A stretch of 64,000 nt of DNA, taken from positions 561,924 to 625,923 of the forward strand of contig MEHQ01001196.1 of NCBI GenBank assembly GCA_008828725.1, in the 5' to 3' direction. Shown piece by piece: positions 58,601 to 64,000 of the stretch. Under the pieces are notes generated by a model. It was not told the origin of the DNA and ran no database searches. It was given only the letters and a program-made list of their open reading frames with translations. The position numbers and the translations under genes were made by a program. The stretch comes from Saccharina japonica (lineage: Eukaryota > Sar > Phaeophyceae > Laminariales > Laminariaceae). Numbering within the stretch: position 1 is the first letter of the stretch; the number at the start of each line of letters is the position of its first letter.

Positions 58601-61600
58601 GTGCCGTCGGTCTGATATGTATGTGTACCGTCGGTCAGAAATGTGTGCCGGCGGTCAGATATGTGTGCCGTCGATCAGATATATGTTAGTCGAAACACGC
58701 TACATACCCCTATCGCCGCAGGCGTTTGCACTCCGGGCTACGATGTATACAACCCTTCCAACATGTTTGTGGTGCAAACTCGGTCTTGGTGTTTAAGACT
58801 TGACCGTCTCCTAAGACTATATCCCAAACCTGGTACCATTCATATCGCGCCGAAAGGACCGATGTCTGGTTATTGTGGCAATTCACGACAGTAGTACTGT
58901 ATAACACTTGACATAACGGGGACATCTGTTATCATATTCGTATGGTATGCTCGATGCAAGGAGTCAATTGTCCTATAACTGTATGGGCAACATTGACAGG
59001 GAAGTATCCATGAAGCAAGTTCGAGAATACGAGATGACAGGAAACTTCAACAGAACCTATCATCGTCACGCAGCTCAAGCGAGCTGACCACGGACTACTG
59101 ACCGCCAGCCGTGTTTGATGCACCACCCTCGACCGGGAGACATAAGACATAAGGCCTTCACGACCATCGACTTCGTCGCACATGAAGTATACGATATGTG
59201 CGAGGGGTATGCCGTGCTGACAGTTTACCTCGAAACCACACCCCCAGTCACCGGCCTAGGTGAACTCCTCCAACCCTAGGACAAGCCAAGTGTGTCAAAC
59301 TGCTTGACGGGGGCCTCACGTACGATAATGTATGCGGTAGCTTAGCAAGGCTTGCAGCCTCGAACGACAAAATGTTAGCCCTCCCTCTCTCGCCGCCGGG
59401 CTTTCTCCGTCATGTTGAAGAGATTTTGATGCACGATGAAGAGATGCCACCGACCGGTGAAATGCGGCAAAGCGGTTTTCGAATAACGTATTTCCCCCCA
59501 AGCGTATCAAACCCCTCTACCCCACCCCACCTCGACTTGCCCTCCCCGCCCTGCACCGCAGTGTGGACGCCTTATATGAGCATAGCCTACACCGCTCCCG
59601 GCCGGTCGTGGTCTACCTTACGGGAGCCGATGCCTGCTTGCTGTGGGACGAGTTGAAGCCCCAAGAGGTAGAAGGAAGCGCTGCTGAAAAGCCTGTGCTT
59701 AGCAACATCGACTCTGCGGCGTCGGCACCTGCAGGTGGTAAGACGCCGCTGGCTATCGCCACGTTCGGCTGGGACGAAACCGGATCCCCGTTTGCTGCTG
59801 CTGCATTCCGCGAGTGTAGCACCAAGATCCTTGAACTGCCGCAAGTGGTTCGGTGGTTCGTTTCGCACCATAGGCACAGCTCCCCAAGCTCGAAGGTAGG
59901 CTGTTGGATGCCGTTAAACGATCTGTTCAAGGTAGGGAATGATTGGAATATCGATCACTGCTGTGTCCCGTCTTCCGTATGCATTTATCTGAACTTCAAG
60001 GCGCTGAATGTGACTCGTTACCATGTGGCCTTGGAATTTTCGGGAACAATTCACGGGTCTACGAGCAGGCCAGAAAATAGCACTTGCTTTGTTTCTTGCG
60101 ATATCCAAGCATGCATAAATATATACCTGGTGAATATTATATTTGGTCTGGATGACGTGAGCCATGTACATAAACCTTTACACACAATGCTGTTGGGGTG
60201 TTGTGTCGCTGCTCTTAAAGTATTTTACAGACTAGGTTTTGAGCCGTTTTCGAGTTTGCTCACGATGAGCTCCACCTCTCGGTGCGCTGTCTCATCGTCG
60301 TGCCTGGTCGTGCTCACCGCTCCCGACTCTGCCGGGGGCGGCCTCGGCCATGCTCGCGACCTGTCCCGGCGGGGCGTGCTATACTCGTGCTTTTGCAAGA
60401 ATTTAATTGATCATCACAGGTTCGGCATGTTTATTAACTACTGTACCCTGCGATCGACGAAAAATTACCTAGTATGTTCTTCCGGAGCGTGTCATGACTT
60501 TTTCTCGTGAGATGGTGAACGGTTTAGTTTGCTTCCTCCGCCCTCGTGCCCGCCGGCCTGGTTTTCACCGGGCAGGGGCTTGCGTGCTTGCGTGTGCCCG
60601 TGTGTGTCCATGTGGGCGGTGGACGGTGGACGGTGGAAAGCTCACGAAACACATCGTGAACGAGAGCAAGTGTTTTTTTGTTTTTTGTTTTCCAAATGTG
60701 TTCCGATATTCTGCATGAGCTGTCTTCATACTGTAGTTCTCCCGTGATCTACCACCCAGTATCCATAAATCGCGTCTTGTTTGTGGATGGGCTGTTTGTT
60801 ATACACTGCTGTACTTACTGATGATACATGTACCAGTACACGTATAGATCATGAGACATTGCTCCTCCTATGACGGTATAAGAGGATACCCAGGTGCCTC
60901 TCGACAAAGCGCACGAATTCCGAGTCCTCGTCACGTTTCGAGGCCCTTTTCTCGACCCGGTGTCAACATTTTCGTTTTCTTCTTCCGCTACCGTGCCCGC
61001 CTACCCCAGCGTCGCCTGGGGAAGGCCTTCTCTGTAGCCTGGTCGAGGGCTCGTGCGACCGGCTTAACCTCAGAAGTATGCCAAATTGTCGCGACGTCTG
61101 CCCGCTGGCCTGTTTCAAAACGCGAAACTATGTTTTCCCAAGGCGTCGACCCCCCCCCCCCCCCCCCTACATGAGTATCGTTTCATTTTTAGTATGTTCC
61201 TTGCCATCCGACCATTACAATGATGTGTAGCATGAAAGAGCTTCAACGTTGATCACTCAGAAACATTTCACTCCCAGAAATAAGAAAACCACCGAAATAA
61301 CAAAAAGAGCCCTCTGCGCGAAATCTGCTCCATTCTGTACCTACTTCCAGCTTGAGCTTTGTCTTCTCCATTTGCTGTCATCACCCCTTCCTTCTCATCA
61401 CGTACTCTTAGGTTATATTGTGAATCTTAAGTTGCATCCAAGCTCCATCCCCACGCCATCGGTGTGGGTTTGTCACACCACACCCCCCCTCCCCTGCTCC
61501 TTCTTGTTTCCTGGCGGTCCCTAAGCTGGAGCTTAAACCGCGACACCCTCTTCGAGATGACAACCAGTCAGTGTAGTAGTCACCGAGATAATTTGGAGTA

Positions 61601-62097
61601 GGCGTTCCTTCACCACCCCCTTCCTTGCCATGGATCCCCCATCCCTTCCCCCCTCGACGCTAGCTACTAGCTGGTCGATGAAGTTGCTGCCTTCTTACCC
61701 CGAGGCGCCCAAATATTTCAATATCGCCCTGGCGCGTATGTCACCCCCACACGTGTGTACTCTTCATCACCCCTTTGAGTTTCCAGCTCAACTCGTACTA
61801 TTATCAGTGTAGGTCAGTTTTATCATCAGCGTCATTCTGGAAAAATCGTGGCCACCATTGTCTTCCCTCCTTCCCCCCGGTATAACTATAGTAATGATGT
61901 TTCCTTCAGTCTTATCGCGCATAGGGTTCGGCATTCCCAGCACTGCTCGTCCATTTGCATTTAATACGCGTTCAGGTGGAGTACGTCCCGGTTGGGTTCG
62001 GAGGAGTCGACCCGAGGAGTGGACTAAAGCAGTCGGAGATGATCAACCCCTCCAGGGACAAGTTGAACAGGATGGATACTTGCAAGGTGGACGATGG
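52258..62097 (+). CDS. Gene 2: tandem paralogue of gene 1, exons 1-4 (3' end beyond window)
   Basis: Exons 52258-52606, 57192-57369, 59562-59895 and 61976-62097 match gene 1 exons 1-4 in order, phase (1, 2, 0, 2) and, for exons 3 and 4, exact length (334 and 122 nt). The product has the same hydrophobic leader, a longer poly-Ala run, CDYYVEQEAIAG, RPVVVYLTGADACLLWDELK, TFGWDETGSPFA and VEYVPVGFGGVDPRSG. No frameshift or stop is seen. The exons with the catalytic-looking DC.R.yE and LPV motifs are not in the remaining 1.9 kb; if intact they lie to the right. Function as for gene 1: a probable ER/Golgi exostosin-like glycosyltransferase. The frames kept open in both copies suggest both are under constraint. 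Confidence 0.75.
52420..52465 (+). repeat. Coding (CTG/GCT)n microsatellite
   Basis: About 14 units inside gene 2 exon 1 encode poly-Ala; the homologous site in gene 1 (15382-15405) has 5. Confidence 0.9.
53551..56906 (+). mobile_element. Helitron (non-autonomous), 3356 bp, in gene 2 intron 1
   Basis: The 5' end TCTATATTATTAAATGCTGC follows an A. The 3' end has a 7-bp-stem hairpin GCCACGG/CCGTGGC, 8 nt, then CTAG at 56903-56906 followed by T. Insertion between A and T without target duplication, TC at the 5' end and hairpin plus CTRR at the 3' end define Helitrons. No Rep/helicase is encoded; most of the interior is a minisatellite. Gene 1 intron 1 has no counterpart, so insertion followed the gene duplication. 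Confidence 0.87.
53850..56800 (+). repeat. Minisatellite of about 215-bp units with dimeric higher-order structure
   Basis: About 14 units. From about 54120 two types alternate: one with ACCACGGGAACATTT..GGTTGCCTGGCCCTCAT, the other with CACCACTGGCTGATTGCTGA..GCGCTGGAGTTCATAG. The repeat period of the pair is about 435-440 bp, five pairs or so. The last unit returns to a simple form. Confidence 0.88.
57192..57369 (+). CDS. Gene 2 exon 2
   Basis: Acceptor GCCGACAG|ATGCGG, donor CA|GTGAGTG. Encodes AGGEFPLLLLSSLVVEATDV and ends DENERFI. Three nucleotides longer than gene 1 exon 2; the phases are identical. Confidence 0.82.
57629..57917 (+). mobile_element. MITE family A, copy 6, in gene 2 intron 2
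   Basis: Left end GACGCATGCTACGGTAGAGG, then the hairpin GGCTCCTCACGTAAGGAGCT. The right end CCTCTATCGTGGCACGCTC is degraded and no clear 4-bp duplication remains. The interior is longer than in copies 1-5. The homologous site in gene 1 intron 2 (about 29085) lacks it. Confidence 0.72.
58085..58690 (+). repeat. Minisatellite, about 20-bp unit TGTGCCGTCGGTCAGAGATG
   Basis: About 28 units, with a local higher-order pattern in which CAGACACATATGTGTACCGT recurs. Gene 1 intron 2 has only about 4 such units at 29328-29405. Confidence 0.88.
59562..59895 (+). CDS. Gene 2 exon 3
   Basis: Acceptor CACCGCAG|TG with the same pyrimidine tract as gene 1, donor AAG|GTAGGC. Encodes RPVVVYLTGADACLLWDELK and LPQVVRWFVSHH. 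The open frame continuing past 59896 to 60510 is intron read-through, since homology with gene 1 coding stops at the donor. Confidence 0.85.
59896..61975 (+). other. Gene 2 intron 3
   Basis: The first 285 bp align with gene 1 intron 3 up to the copia insertion point. The remainder has a poly-C run at 61149-61167 and no gene. Confidence 0.65.
61976..62097 (+). CDS. Gene 2 exon 4
   Basis: Acceptor GTTCAG|GTGGAG, donor GG|GTGCGTG, 122 nt as in gene 1. Encodes VEYVPVGFGGVDPRSGLKQS and ends MDTCKVDD. Confidence 0.8.
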
Positions 62098-64000
62098 GTG
62101 CGTGCCCCGAGTCACAGAAGTCGCACTCTGATACTACGTAGAAACATAATAGTGTATTAATACTGTAATATGACAGAGAAGTACAGAAATAGTTATAGAC
62201 GTATGTACGCGGATGTTTTTCACCATGTTTCGAGCCGTCTTCGTAGCTTTCTTGCGATGAGGTTCACCTCTCGATCCGCTGCTTCTTCTCTGTGCTGAAT
62301 CGTGCTCGCCGGCCTCGACTCCGTCGGGGGTTTCCTTGACCGTGCTCGCGCCGTGTTCCGGGGGGGCTCGCTGTCCACTCGTTTTGCACGAATAGCATGC
62401 GGTTCAGACAAGTTCGGCATACTTTTCCGTTGACAGTCTCGTGGCGGCATAACTTTTTATCACGAGGCGTGGAACGTTTTCGCTCGCTTCGTCCGTCATC
62501 GTGGCCACTGGCCTGATTCGTACTCGGCAAGGGGCTCGTTTCCCAGTGATTTATCACTGGGTGCTGTACTGTCAAAATATTTCAATCTCCAAATCCCCTG
62601 ATTTCCAACAGTGTTTTGACTTCTAATTCCATCGATTGTTTTTTCCATCCCCTCCCCAAAATTTGCTACCTAATCCAAGTTCAACCAATAAATGGATATG
62701 TTGCCAATCAACTATCAATTCGATAGTTGATACGATACATCGCTCGTGCCGTGTGTCCATGCGGGCGATGAAAGCTGATGCTTTAACCAAAACTACCATG
62801 ATTGCGAGCATGTAATTTTGTGCAGCGTCAGCTTACCTACCTCTCTTAACCGTTGCGGACATGTGCGGAGCCGCAGGCAGGCATCAGCCCGCCGCGGCGA
62901 AGTCTCCCTTGGACCATAGTGTATGAATATGTCCCGAACTATAAGTTTGGATGGAAATATAATGTGCGCATTATCCTTATATTCCTGGACAGAGCGGTAT
63001 CGTACATTAATAAGGAGTGCATGTCTCGGGACTCTTGTGATGGCGGACAAGATTTCATGGTGCGAAGTTTGTGAACAAACGCCACACTTTGAGACAACTT
63101 TGCTCCAGCCTTGAAATACCAAAACACGAACACACTTTGTCGAGGCACCACCCCAGTGATCCACCTCTGCCCAAGATGTTATCAGGAATGAGTGTTGCAG
63201 CTAGCAAGGAAGCGAGGTTCGAGCAATACACACCCGCTACACGACTGGCGGTTCAGATTCCACTATGTACTGCCGTTAACCTATGCTACTGCAATATCAG
63301 TATATGGTGCCTGGTGTGCTGGACCGAACATGTTTTCCTGCCAACGCAAAGCTCAATGGAATGAACGTCGCACGTTGTTGACCGTCTGCACACTTCGGGT
63401 GCTCCTGCCGTTTGCTCGGCGTTTGCAGCATGGAAGTGCTATTCCAGTGCAACAACGACGCACACAACACCAAACGAGGAGCAATTAACGAAGCCTTACG
63501 ACGCGGCGATCAACCGGGTGGGTTCTCTCATCACGCTGATTCGTGTTTTAGCCATTGACGATGATTTCAGAAAGCCTGGGATCAATCAGCGGTGCGAGTA
63601 GTATCAGTTTCCAGGGGCAAGGTGGCCGTTTATCCGCAAGTCCAGTGTTCGATGTGTTTGGCTGTGGCTTACCCGTCGGAGCGAAAGCCTATATATCGCG
63701 TGTCAGACGCTAGAACTGTATATACTTTCCACACACCTGCCCCTCGCACAACACTTGGGTCGAATTAACCCCCACTAGCCGGCTTCTTAACCGTGCTAAC
63801 ACTGCAAAAGTGTCCCACACGACAAAGCATGTCTATCAATAGCGTTATCCTTACTACGTGGGCGCCGCTCTAAAGCAAAGACGCCTATTGACAGCATTCT
63901 TAGGGGGGGTGACGGACGGGGATTATTGAGGGTAAAAGGATACACGCGTGTCAGTGCCCGCACAACGGACAGCCTCATGTGGAGCACAGGTGTCGCTCAG
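62098..64000 (+). other. Gene 2 intron 4 (continues past the window)
   Basis: No exon homologous to gene 1 exons 5-7 is present. The block 63105-63600 aligns with 37640-38080 of gene 1 intron 4. Confidence 0.6.

Noticed and set aside
58085..58796. Frames such as CAVGQRCVPSVR repeats; also considered as a CRISPR-like array
   Set aside because: Continuous tandem minisatellite without unique spacers of constant length; coding repeats follow from the period.
59896..60510. Extension of gene 2 exon 3 as a 315-codon ORF
   Set aside because: Homology to gene 1 coding sequence ends at AAG|GTAGGC in both copies; what follows is intron read-through.

Overview
This is eukaryotic nuclear DNA, sparse in genes and rich in repeats. 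Coding blocks are short, GC-rich exons with clean GT-AG introns and matching phases. They are separated by kilobases of non-coding DNA full of GTA/CTG-type microsatellites, minisatellites and transposon debris. The architecture (large introns, trinucleotide repeats, copia and LINE remnants, MITEs, a Helitron) fits a brown alga such as Ectocarpus or another large-genome stramenopile. That assignment is an inference from general character and no marker gene supports it.

Layout. 1-1.5 kb: a LINE fragment on the minus strand abutting a SINE tail. 1.6-7.8 kb: four exons of an ABCC/MRP-type ABC transporter covering only nucleotide-binding domain 1, with introns invaded by a small MITE family. 8-11.5 kb: more MITEs and a 5'-truncated LINE reverse transcriptase on the plus strand. 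11.5-15.2 kb: microsatellites and an AGTACT-rich palindromic repeat field. 15.2-43.9 kb: gene 1, seven exons over 28.7 kb, reconstructed here from splice phase and from comparison with its paralogue; it predicts a 543-aa membrane-anchored or secreted protein whose C-terminal half resembles exostosin-like glycosyltransferases. 43.9-51 kb: intergenic DNA with a decayed Helitron. 52.3 kb to beyond the right edge: gene 2, a tandem paralogue with the same exon structure (exons 1-4 in the window), whose intron 1 holds a 3.36-kb Helitron filled with about 14 copies of a 215-bp minisatellite.

The two genes lie in direct tandem orientation. Similarity between the copies starts upstream of exon 1 (about 14.4 and 51.1 kb) and continues through introns 1, 2, 3 and 4, so a segment of at least about 29 kb was duplicated. 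Later insertions separate the copies: a copia remnant only in gene 1 intron 3, a Helitron only in gene 2 intron 1, a MITE only in gene 2 intron 2, a 525-bp satellite with co-amplified SINE only in gene 1 intron 4, and a 20-bp minisatellite that grew from about 4 to about 28 units in gene 2.

Most long open frames outside these genes are by-products of minisatellites whose period is a multiple of 3, of homopolymers, or of the opposite strand of repeats. I found no rRNA, no intact tRNA gene and no CRISPR array.
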